Part shown: piece by piece, positions 1 through 5,210 of the stretch | Layout of the letters: each line of letters opens with the position of its first letter | Position numbering within the stretch: the first letter of the stretch is position 1 | Source of the DNA: JBBTSB01 sp964355775 | GTDB taxonomy: Bacteria > Patescibacteriota > Minisyncoccia > 2-02-FULL-40-12 > IGHO2-01-FULL-4-A | Assembly: GCA_964355775.1 (NCBI GenBank) | Contig: CAYHEP010000024.1 | Location: forward strand, 1 to 13,536 | Reading direction: 5' to 3' | Length of the DNA: 13,536 nt | Position numbers and translations under genes: made by a program | The notes under the pieces: model-generated | What the model was told of the DNA's origin: nothing | Databases searched by the model: none | The model's input: only the letters and a program-made list of their open reading frames with translations

Positions 1-29
1 ATGGTGGTCTTGGAGATGGGGATCAGAAT

Positions 30-635
30 TTAGGGAATGAGTTTTTGAAGAGATTCGCGGAGCGAGTCGTAGAGGATTACTTCGAACTCGGTGAAGTCGA
101 GATGATCGGCTTCGCGCAGGGCATGGATATAGCGCTTGCGATCTTCTTCGCTTTCCGCTTTCAATTCAAGAAACGGCAAATCGAGGGATTGGAGGATGGC
201 ATTGGTCAAAAGGCGGGCGATGCGACCGTTGTAGTCGTTGAACGGATGGATGACGACGAAGCGATGCTGTGCCCACGCGAGGATCGAGACCAGTTCTTTA
301 AAAAAGGAATCGGTATCGGACTGCGGAGGAAGATGTTTGAGCCGCTCGGTCAGATCTTGGCAGTAATTTTCGACTGCCATAGGGATTTCAAAATGCGGCA
401 TGCCGTCGAGATTTCCGAACGCAACATCCACGAGTCGCCATTTGCCCGCCCAATCGAAGATGGGACCAAAGGCAACGCCGTGAAGTTTCAAGATTGTTTC
501 AGGTGTAATGGGAAATGCTTTTCCTTCGCGCACGAAAACAAGACCACGCTCAATCCCCTCAATTTCGAGAGGAAGCAATTGATGGCGCGGAATGATGCCA
601 TGTTTGGTTTGTTTGTAGCTGGTAGCGTCTTGCAT
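30..635 (-). CDS. Fic family toxin (probable adenylyltransferase)
   Basis: Fic/DOC fold protein of 201 aa. Fic enzymes usually transfer AMP from ATP to a hydroxyl side chain of a target protein. The catalytic motif is at residues 130-141, HPFNDYNGRIAR: catalytic H130, Mg-binding D134, and both arginines R138 and R141. The usual glycine at motif position 6 is Y135. The segment LHGVAFGPIFDWAGKWR (about 51-67) matches the conserved region before the motif in this family. I find no internal [S/T]xxxE[G/N] inhibitory motif, as expected of a class I Fic whose inhibitor is a separate protein. The gene starts 5 nt after the stop of the small antitoxin-like gene, with no Shine-Dalgarno, so translation is probably coupled. 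The exact target cannot be told from sequence. Family call is firm; toxin role is inferred. Confidence 0.9.
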   Translation of the reverse strand: MQDATSYKQTKHGIIPRHQLLPLEIEGIERGLVFVREGKAFPITPETILKLHGVAFGPIFDWAGKWRLVDVAFGNLDGMPHFEIPMAVENYCQDLTERLKHLPPQSDTDSFFKELVSILAWAQHRFVVIHPFNDYNGRIARLLTNAILQSLDLPFLELKAESEEDRKRYIHALREADHLDFTEFEVILYDSLRESLQKLIP

Positions 636-640
636 GGGTG

Positions 641-847
641 TCAGTGCTTTAGGATGTGCTTTACGTCTTGAGTCGTAACGTGTTCGCCCTCAAGTCGCAT
701 AGTTCGGGCAATGCGTTCATCGCGGGTTGATGCTTCGTATGCATGTTTTGTCGCACTATTCGCGCGACGATAGCGAAGCAACAAAAAAGCCTTGACGACC
801 GAGTCGCGTTTTTGATCCAGCAGAGCGGTATTCGTAGTTGTATGCAT
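641..847 (-). CDS. VbhA-like antitoxin of the Fic toxin
   Basis: Small 68-aa protein immediately upstream of the Fic gene in the same operon. Residues 49-54 read TMRLEG, which fits the [S/T]xxxE[G/N] motif of the Fic inhibitory helix. In class I systems such as VbhA/VbhT this helix sits on a separate antitoxin, and its glutamate pairs with the second motif arginine of Fic to block productive ATP binding. The following EHVTTQDVKHILKH could form the short helices after the inhibitory helix in VbhA. The N-terminal half (about 1-45) is basic and not recognised. Gene order (antitoxin first), size, motif and spacing all agree. The ATG at 847 has no Shine-Dalgarno and sits 6 nt after a plausible -10 box, so the mRNA may be leaderless. 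An ordinary annotation would call this hypothetical. Confidence 0.75.
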   Translation of the reverse strand: MHTTTNTALLDQKRDSVVKAFLLLRYRRANSATKHAYEASTRDERIARTMRLEGEHVTTQDVKHILKH

Positions 848-853
848 ACCTAT

Positions 854-883
854 AGATTAACACAAAATAAAGAACATGGGCAA
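854..883 (-). promoter_or_regulatory. Putative promoter of the Fic antitoxin operon
   Basis: On the minus strand, TTGCCC (878-883), an 18-bp spacer, then TAATCT (854-859). Six bases separate the -10 from the ATG at 847, so the transcript would begin at or next to the start codon. The match to consensus is moderate; the support is the same geometry at several other genes in this window. Confidence 0.35.
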
Positions 884-889
884 TTGTCA

Positions 890-935
890 CGTCTCTCCGC
901 ACCGGCGCAGATCATCTGCTCCGATGCGGGGATGC
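890..935 (+). repeat. 46-nt palindromic repeat, copy 1
   Basis: Identical to 1461-1506 except at 906 (C here, T at 1477). The core 898-930 is an imperfect inverted repeat with 16-nt arms and two mismatches around a single central base. The innermost GCAGAT-C-ATCTGC is perfect. It lies between the hicA stop and the Fic antitoxin promoter, beginning 42 bp upstream of that antitoxin's ATG. It could be a shared regulatory palindrome, a dispersed REP-like repeat, a terminator hairpin (no T-run follows), or a cassette boundary. Confidence 0.85.
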
Positions 936-948
936 AAAAGATGGGGAA

Positions 949-1161
949 TCAGAGATCGTCAAGTTTGATACCGGCAGATGTCAGGATTTTGTGAGCGGTA
1001 CCTTTTGGAATAGTTCGATGGTGATAGGCGATCATCGCACGCTGTTTCGTGACCGGATGACGGAGTACGTAGTGCGATCCGGTGACGTGGTCAACGAGAA
1101 ACCCATGACGCTTGAGGATTTTTAAAAATTCATCCGGCGTAATCGTACCGAGTTTACGCAT
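949..1161 (-). CDS. hicA: HicA-type mRNA interferase toxin
   Basis: 70-aa protein with the dsRBD-like HicA fold signature. ITPDEFLKILKRHGF is the first helix, and VTGSHYVLRH has the conserved GSH with catalytic H30. The C-terminal part IPKGTAHKILTSAGI is also typical. HicA toxins cleave mRNAs during translation and are neutralised by HicB. The ATG at 1161 overlaps the end of hicB by 8 nt, so translation is coupled. Order is hicB then hicA, the reverse of the E. coli operon but common elsewhere. Full length for the family. Confidence 0.93.
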   Translation of the reverse strand: MRKLGTITPDEFLKILKRHGFLVDHVTGSHYVLRHPVTKQRAMIAYHHRTIPKGTAHKILTSAGIKLDDL

Positions 1162-1420
1162 TATGACGAAGAGGAGAGAATTGTTCGAGCGAGTTGTGCG
1201 GGATGGCTACAGTATCAATGAGAGCGTTTGTATCCTCCGGTATGGGCTCGCCGTGTTTTTGAAGAGATTCGAGGTATCCGGTGATGGCATCGCGAGCCAT
1301 TTTGCGAGCTTCGCGCAAATTCTTTCCATACGTAACACATCCACGGAGCGCGGGAACAGTAACGGTATACCCTCCTTCGGGTTCAGCCTGATAGATGGTG
1401 TGATACGTGTAGGTCTTCAT
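1154..1420 (-). CDS. hicB: HicB-type antitoxin
   Basis: 88-aa protein with the partial RNase H fold of HicB. Residues 5-30 (beta hairpin with EGGYTVTVPALRGCVTYG) and the helix NLREARKMARDAITGYLESL (34-53) are diagnostic. No C-terminal HTH or ribbon-helix-helix domain is visible after residue about 75, so this is the short form. Its DNA-binding capacity for autoregulation is uncertain. I chose the ATG at 1420 over the upstream one at 1528. The HicB domain starts here, a -10-like hexamer ends 6 nt upstream, and the extra 36 codons would run through the palindromic repeat. Confidence 0.93.
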   Translation of the reverse strand: MKTYTYHTIYQAEPEGGYTVTVPALRGCVTYGKNLREARKMARDAITGYLESLQKHGEPIPEDTNALIDTVAIPHNSLEQFSPLRHNA

Positions 1421-1426
1421 AAACCA

Positions 1427-1455
1427 AGTGTAGCATTTGAAATAATCGCATGCAA
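1427..1455 (-). promoter_or_regulatory. Putative promoter of hicBA
   Basis: On the minus strand, TTGCAT (1450-1455), a 17-bp spacer, TACACT (1427-1432), then 6 nt and the hicB ATG at 1420. There is no Shine-Dalgarno, so a leaderless mRNA is implied. The palindromic repeat begins 5 bp upstream of the -35, almost the same placement as at the Fic antitoxin promoter. Confidence 0.45.
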
Positions 1456-1460
1456 GAAAT

Positions 1461-1506
1461 CGTCTCTCCGCACCGGTGCAGATCATCTGCTCCGATGCGG
1501 GGATGC
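1461..1506 (+). repeat. 46-nt palindromic repeat, copy 2
   Basis: Second copy of the repeat at 890-935, same orientation, one substitution (T at 1477). The hairpin core is 1469-1501. It begins 40 bp upstream of the hicB ATG. The two copies are 571 bp apart and bracket hicBA exactly. Confidence 0.85.
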
Positions 1507-1537
1507 GAATTCCCGATGAGAGGCCCAATGGGGCTTG

Positions 1538-1612
1538 TGAAGGTCGTATATGCCGAAGTGCAAGCCGTACCGCTCAATGACGAGTGCGGTGCGGGCCTTC
1601 GGCAAACCTTCA
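1538..1612 (+). promoter_or_regulatory. Nested stem-loop in the leader of the 1647 gene
   Basis: Three collinear paired segments close one long hairpin. They are 1538-1544 with 1606-1612 (7 bp), 1551-1558 with 1597-1604 (8 bp), and 1565-1573 with 1586-1594 (9 bp including one U-G wobble). The terminal loop is 12 nt. A small stem, 1618-1622 with 1631-1635, follows and abuts the Shine-Dalgarno. The nesting of three independent complementary blocks makes chance unlikely. I do not recognise a known riboswitch or ncRNA class. Confidence 0.6.
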
Positions 1613-1646
1613 ACTTTCCCGCAAAGTATCGCGGGGAGGAGGACAA

Positions 1647-1952
1647 ATGAAAAGTCACCAAATCGGGCGGCACACGCCTGCGCAGTTGCAGGCGTTGTAT
1701 CTGGCAAGGGTGCGTAGCGCCCTTAGTCAGCCCTATTATCCGGCATATGGGCGCCCGCCGGTCCCGGCCAATTCTTGGGTCGCATGGCACCGGGAGGGGT
1801 TCAGTCAGGCGTGCGAGGTGGTGCACGCCATGCACGTGGCGAGGGAAAGGTGGACTAAGTACGAGTTCCACCGATCGGATGCAAACTTCGCGGTGTACCT
1901 TGCCGCGGTGAATGCATGCGAGGATTTACGACAAGCATGCGTCAATTCGTAG
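1647..1952 (+). CDS. Hypothetical protein, 101 aa, behind a strong Shine-Dalgarno
   Basis: Not recognised. AGGAGG at 1637-1642, 4 nt before the ATG, is the best Shine-Dalgarno in the window and decides this start over the ATG at 1584 in the same frame. The protein is rich in W, Y, H, R and A. It has a low-complexity proline/tyrosine stretch (PYYPAYGRPPVP, about residues 29-40) between helical parts, and no signal peptide or membrane segment. Residues 47-72 and 78-96 look helical. It is preceded by a structured leader and its stop codon is in the first of three downstream stem-loops. Its GC-rich sequence and use of a Shine-Dalgarno differ from the neighbours, which suggests separate origin (phage or mobile element), but no homology supports that. 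Confidence 0.55.
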   Translation: MKSHQIGRHTPAQLQALYLARVRSALSQPYYPAYGRPPVPANSWVAWHREGFSQACEVVHAMHVARERWTKYEFHRSDANFAVYLAAVNACEDLRQACVNS

Positions 1953-1975
1953 GAAGTCCGCTAGGGGACTTCCTA
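1950..1975 (+). other. Perfect 10-bp stem-loop on a stop codon
   Basis: TAGGAAGTCC (1950-1959), a 6-nt loop, then GGACTTCCTA (1966-1975). The first three bases of the stem are the stop codon of the 1647 gene. No T-run follows, so it is not a classical intrinsic terminator. It could protect the 3' end or be a protein-binding site. Confidence 0.6.
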
Positions 1976-1992
1976 GGAAAAGTTCTTTAGAC

Positions 1993-2026
1993 GAGGGGGG
2001 CGGGTTGAAATATATCCGCTCCCCTC
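1993..2026 (+). other. G-rich 11-bp stem-loop
   Basis: Segment 1993-2003 pairs with 2016-2026 over 11 bp with one G-U wobble and a 12-nt A/T-rich loop. It is the second of three consecutive hairpins after the 1647 gene. Pairing is clear; function is unknown. Confidence 0.5.
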
Positions 2027-2041
2027 TGCAACACTTTGTCC

Positions 2042-2105
2042 CCTCACACTGGGAAACGAGTTGTTCTTTTCAAAAGAATTCCTCCACTCGTTTCCCGCTG
2101 TGAGG
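2042..2105 (+). other. 64-nt long hairpin with an inner hairpin
   Basis: Arms 2042-2061 and 2086-2105 are complementary at 18 of 20 positions, with the two mismatches adjacent. Inside them, TTCTTTT-C-AAAAGAA (2064-2078) is a perfect 7-bp inverted repeat. This is the strongest secondary structure in the window. It could be a structural RNA, a miniature inverted-repeat element, or a phage/plasmid replication or recombination site. No known family is recognised. Confidence 0.6.
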
Positions 2106-2181
2106 CCACAAGGCAGGCCCGGGTTTGCGAGCCCATGAGAGCTCGATGACCAAATCAGCCGAGACTCAACCCAAGAGAGGG

Positions 2182-2222
2182 GGTGAGAGAAATGTCGAAG
2201 TGATTTCGCCGCCGATTTTTTT
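2182..2222 (+). terminator. Possible intrinsic terminator
   Basis: Segment 2182-2192 can pair with 2204-2213 (about nine pairs including a wobble, with one bulge and one mismatch; 11-nt loop). Two bases later comes a run of seven T (2216-2222). It would end the transcript of the structured 1647 unit before murE. The stem is imperfect. Confidence 0.35.
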
Positions 2223-2224
2223 AT

Positions 2225-2252
2225 TTGATAAACCTGTGCGATTTGCTATTGT
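2225..2252 (+). promoter_or_regulatory. Putative murE operon promoter
   Basis: TTGATA (2225-2230), a 16-bp spacer, TATTGT (2247-2252), then 6 nt to the ATG at 2259. The six bases include an in-frame TAG at 2253, so translation cannot begin further upstream. No Shine-Dalgarno; probably leaderless. Confidence 0.4.
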
Positions 2253-2258
2253 TAGAAC

Positions 2259-3452
2259 ATGGAGAAGATGTTGCGAAATATATATCATCGGATGCTCGCG
2301 TGGCTGGGAGCGATTGCGTATGGTTTTCCGTCGCATGGCATGAAAGTAATAGGCGTGACGGGAACCAAGGGCAAGTCCACGACGTGTTTGATGATTGCGC
2401 GGATTTTTGAGGCACAAGGACATTCGATTGCCATGATCAGTTCGTTGGGATACAAGATCAACAAAGAGGAATGGCCCAATATGACCAAGATGACCATGCC
2501 AGGGCGGTTTCAATTGCAAAAGTTCCTCGCTCGCGCTCGACGTGCAGGCGTATCGCATGTGGTCATCGAAGTAACATCAGAGGGAATGGCACAAGGACGG
2601 CTATCGGGAATAAAGGTGGACTGTGCCGTATTTACGAATTTACATAAAGAGCATATTGAAAGCCACGGGAGTTTTGAAAACTACAAGCGTGCCAAGCTTG
2701 AGCTGTTTCGCCGTACCCGCAATATCCATGTCATAAATGTTGAGGATACCTATGTTGATGAGTTTTTAATACTAGCCTCTAATATGAAAATCACATACGG
2801 ATTGACGAGGGGTGATATTACGCAAAAAATCCTTGAGCTCAAACTCAAACTTGCCGGAGAATTTAATATTATCAACGCGCTTGCCGCTATCGGTACGGCG
2901 CATGCTTATGGATTGGATTTTTTGAAAGCTAAGGCAACCGTCGAATCTATACTCGTGGTACCCGGACGTATGGAGTATATTGAGGCGGGACAGCCGTTTG
3001 GCATCGTCGTGGACTATGCCCATACGCCCGAGTCACTCGAAGGAGCATACCAAACGCTCAAGCCCAAAGCGGGGAGACTCATCTGCGTACTTGGAGCCGC
3101 AGGAGGCGGACGCGATGCTTGGAAACGACCGGTGTTTGGCGAGATCGCGGAACGCTACTGCGATGATGTGATTTTGACCAATGAAGATCCGTATGACGAA
3201 AATCCCGAAGCAATTATGGAGAAGATAGCTTCGGGATTTTCGAAAGCTCAAAATCCAAATTTCAAAATCCAAAAAATACTTGATCGCAAAGAAGCGATTC
3301 AAAAAGCGATCGCGAGCGCTCAAGCGGGTGATACGGTTGTCATTACCGGCAAAGGATCGGAAACTTCGATGGCGCTCGCAGGCGGAAATCTGATACCGTG
3401 GTCGGACCGTGATGAAGTGGTCAATGCTGTCAAACATGGAACAGCAAAATAA
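2259..3452 (+). CDS. murE: MurE-like UDP-N-acetylmuramyl-dipeptide ligase, short form
   Basis: Mur ligase family, 397 aa, cytoplasmic. It adds the third residue of the peptidoglycan stem peptide with ATP. Visible motifs are the P-loop GVTGTKGKSTT (32-42), EVTSEG (104-109), TNLHKEH with NYKRAK (126-146, K146 at the carbamylated-lysine position), GEFNIINALAA (200-210), DYAHTPESL (252-260) and GKGSE near the C terminus. The usual DNPR motif of DAP-adding enzymes reads EDPY (309-312), so the amino acid added is uncertain. The N-terminal UDP-binding domain of ordinary MurE (about 490 aa) is absent. Between TYGL (179-182) and the GEFN motif the central domain is some 20 residues shorter than usual. 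The first gene of a three-gene operon, it overlaps the next one by 17 nt. Confidence 0.9.
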   Translation: MEKMLRNIYHRMLAWLGAIAYGFPSHGMKVIGVTGTKGKSTTCLMIARIFEAQGHSIAMISSLGYKINKEEWPNMTKMTMPGRFQLQKFLARARRAGVSHVVIEVTSEGMAQGRLSGIKVDCAVFTNLHKEHIESHGSFENYKRAKLELFRRTRNIHVINVEDTYVDEFLILASNMKITYGLTRGDITQKILELKLKLAGEFNIINALAAIGTAHAYGLDFLKAKATVESILVVPGRMEYIEAGQPFGIVVDYAHTPESLEGAYQTLKPKAGRLICVLGAAGGGRDAWKRPVFGEIAERYCDDVILTNEDPYDENPEAIMEKIASGFSKAQNPNFKIQKILDRKEAIQKAIASAQAGDTVVITGKGSETSMALAGGNLIPWSDRDEVVNAVKHGTAK

Positions 3453-3816
3453 TGGCAAGATGTGGCTGTTGATCATGGGATGCATCGCCGTGTTTTCGTT
3501 GGCGGTGTTTTTTTTCGGCAAGCATGATCCTGCATTGTTATCTTCACCGACTGAAACATCCCGTCCTGCGCGCCAATACAGCGTCTACTATGGCAATGGT
3601 ATTTTTAGTCCTACGAATCTTCGCATACGCGTCAATGACTCGGTGGCTTTTCGCAACGAAAGCTCTGATGCCATCGCACTGGTGGGCGATACGATCGTTT
3701 CAGGGGATATGGCACCGCGTGCGATTTACACTCATGCATTTTCCGAGGCTGGAGTGTATACTTATATGAACATGAATAATACTGCTGAGAAAGGTACGAT
3801 AACAGTACAACAATGA
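3436..3816 (+). CDS. Membrane-anchored cupredoxin-like protein lacking copper ligands
   Basis: 126 aa from the ATG at 3436; in-frame ATGs at 3409, 3412 and 3424 inside murE are also possible. An N-terminal hydrophobic helix (about residues 9-28, MWLLIMGCIAVFSLAVFFFG) would anchor it with the rest outside the membrane. The following region has the plastocyanin/cupredoxin pattern: GIFSPTNLRIRVNDSVAFRNES, then AGVYTY and a terminal KGTITV strand. The copper site of that fold (Cys, His and Met in the last loop, His earlier) is not present: the loop reads YMNMNNTAE, with no Cys or His. A structural or binding role is more likely than electron transfer. Its stop overlaps the next start (ATGA). Confidence 0.65.
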   Translation: MEQQNNGKMWLLIMGCIAVFSLAVFFFGKHDPALLSSPTETSRPARQYSVYYGNGIFSPTNLRIRVNDSVAFRNESSDAIALVGDTIVSGDMAPRAIYTHAFSEAGVYTYMNMNNTAEKGTITVQQ

Positions 3817-5168
3817 AACTGACATTTTACGGAGGAGCGGAATCAGTGACGGGCGCGAATTATCTCTTGCAGATCGGCGAGAACAAAATCCTCGTGGATT
3901 GCGGACTCCATCAGGGCAGTAAATATGCCGAGGATCTCAACTACCAGCCCTTTGGCTATGATCCGAAAAGCATCCAGCATGTTTTCATCACCCACAGTCA
4001 TATTGATCATATCGGGCGTTTGCCGAAGCTCTATAAAGATGGTTTTCGCGGTGTCGTACACTGTACGCATGCGACGGCGGATCTGATGGCTGTCGCACTT
4101 CCGGACAATATGAAGCAAATCGCGCGTGAAGCGGAAGAAGAGGGACACAATCCATTGTTTGACGAAAAAGATTTGGCCGGTCTTTTGACATTGCTCCGGC
4201 CGAGTCATTATGGCGACCGTATCGATATTGCTCCGGACGTATCGGCCGTCTTGCATGATGCTGGTCATGTGCTTGGTTCGGCAATCGTGGAAATACAAGG
4301 CGACGGCAAGAAGATATTTTTTTCCGGAGATCTTGGCAATCCACCTACACCTTTATTACGTCCCACTGAATTCATTCACGATGCCGATTACATCGTAGTC
4401 GAATCTGCCTATGGAGATCGGGTCCATGAAGACCGTACTACCCGCAAGGAACGTCTGGGAAAGATCATAACCGAGTCGTTGGCGCGGAAGGGGACGCTGA
4501 TGATTCCATCATTTGCGCTTGAGCGTACACAGGAGCTGTTGTTTGAGCTCAACGAACTGCACAACAATAAAAAAATTCCCAGCGTTCCCATTTTTATTGA
4601 CAGTCCGCTCGCGATACGGCTTACCGAAGTGTATCAAAAGCATATTCATGATTTTAATCCGAATGCCATCGAATTGTCCCGACAAGAAGACCTGTTTTCA
4701 TTTCAGGGTCTTCATGTGACACTGACAACAGAAGAATCAAAGCGCATCAACGATGTTCCGTCCCCAAAGATCATCATCGCGGGTTCCGGCATGAGCCAAG
4801 GGGGAAGAATCCTCCATCATGAACGGCGTTATTTGTCCGATCCTAACAGCACGATTTTATTTGTCGGATACCAGGTTGACGGAAGTCTTGGGAGAAAGAT
4901 ACAAAAGGGCGAAAAAGAAGTCATGATTTTTCGAGAAAAAGTTACCGTGAACTGCCATGTGGAATCACTCGAGGGCTATTCCGCACATGCGGATCAACCG
5001 GCGCTGTTGCATTGGGTCAAAGAAGCGAACACCAACGGTAGTCTCAAGAAAGTATTTGTCGTACAGGGCGAGACAACATCAGCCAAAACCCTCGCCAATC
5101 TCATACATGATCGCTTGGACATCGATGCGATAGTGCCAACCGTCGGTCAAACAGTAGAATTAGATTAG
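3813..5168 (+). CDS. MBL-fold beta-CASP RNA nuclease (CPSF-like)
   Basis: 451 aa, soluble, matching the archaeal/bacterial Ysh1/CPSF-73-like family (COG1236 type), which act as metal-dependent RNA endo/exonucleases. The metallo-beta-lactamase site is complete: HSHIDH at 61-66, AGH with H152, SGD with D173. ESAYGDR at 197-203 opens the beta-CASP domain. GSGMSQGGRILHHERRYL (325-341) and YSAHAD with H392 (389-394) are the remaining conserved beta-CASP motifs. The start overlaps the previous stop by 4 nt (ATGA), so it belongs to the murE operon. The CIRCE element of lon overlaps its stop codon. Full length for the family. It probably takes part in RNA turnover; substrate unknown. Confidence 0.93.
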   Translation: MKLTFYGGAESVTGANYLLQIGENKILVDCGLHQGSKYAEDLNYQPFGYDPKSIQHVFITHSHIDHIGRLPKLYKDGFRGVVHCTHATADLMAVALPDNMKQIAREAEEEGHNPLFDEKDLAGLLTLLRPSHYGDRIDIAPDVSAVLHDAGHVLGSAIVEIQGDGKKIFFSGDLGNPPTPLLRPTEFIHDADYIVVESAYGDRVHEDRTTRKERLGKIITESLARKGTLMIPSFALERTQELLFELNELHNNKKIPSVPIFIDSPLAIRLTEVYQKHIHDFNPNAIELSRQEDLFSFQGLHVTLTTEESKRINDVPSPKIIIAGSGMSQGGRILHHERRYLSDPNSTILFVGYQVDGSLGRKIQKGEKEVMIFREKVTVNCHVESLEGYSAHADQPALLHWVKEANTNGSLKKVFVVQGETTSAKTLANLIHDRLDIDAIVPTVGQTVELD

Positions 5169-5191
5169 CACTCTTGACATGAGAGTGCTAA
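5165..5191 (+). promoter_or_regulatory. CIRCE operator (HrcA binding site)
   Basis: Perfect TTAGCACTC-N9-GAGTGCTAA inverted repeat, the canonical CIRCE element bound by the heat-shock repressor HrcA. The left arm overlaps the TAG of the nuclease gene (5166-5168). The 9-nt spacer contains the -35 box of lon, so bound HrcA would exclude RNA polymerase. Confidence 0.95.
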
Positions 5192-5202
5192 TCGAATAAA
5201 CT
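5174..5202 (+). promoter_or_regulatory. lon promoter inside CIRCE
   Basis: A consensus TTGACA (5174-5179) in the CIRCE spacer, a 17-bp spacer and TAAACT (5197-5202). Eight bases separate the -10 from the lon ATG at 5211, so the transcript starts at or just before the codon and no ribosome binding site is possible. Confidence 0.75.
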
Positions 5203-5210
5203 GAACTTCT

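Larger units (their letters stand above)
2106..2258. other. Intergenic stretch upstream of murE
   Basis: No convincing gene. An open frame from 2125 runs into murE in another frame and has no domain or ribosome binding site. The stretch holds a possible terminator (2182-2222) and the murE promoter. Confidence 0.5.

Noticed and set aside
45..671. Open frame antisense to fic (plus strand)
   Set aside because: It mirrors the Fic and antitoxin genes, has no domain, and the opposite frame carries the Fic motif.
890..1506. The palindromic repeats as canonical integron attC sites
   Set aside because: The arms lack the GTTRRRY/RYYYAAC core ends and no integrase is in the window; only a looser cassette idea remains.
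890..1506. CRISPR array
   Set aside because: Only two repeat copies, 571 bp apart, with genes between them and no cas genes.
1421..1528. HicB with a 36-residue N-terminal extension from the ATG at 1528
   Set aside because: The extra residues translate the palindromic repeat and the promoter; the domain starts at 1420.
1383..1871. 162-aa minus-strand frame and the 74-aa frame at 1483-1707
   Set aside because: No start signal or recognisable domain; they run through the palindromic repeat and the structured leader.
1950..2105. Known structural RNA (tmRNA, RNase P, SRP RNA, 6S)
   Set aside because: I looked for their conserved blocks and found none.
2125..2343. 72-aa plus-strand frame before murE
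   Set aside because: No ribosome site or domain; it crosses the putative terminator and promoter and enters murE out of frame.
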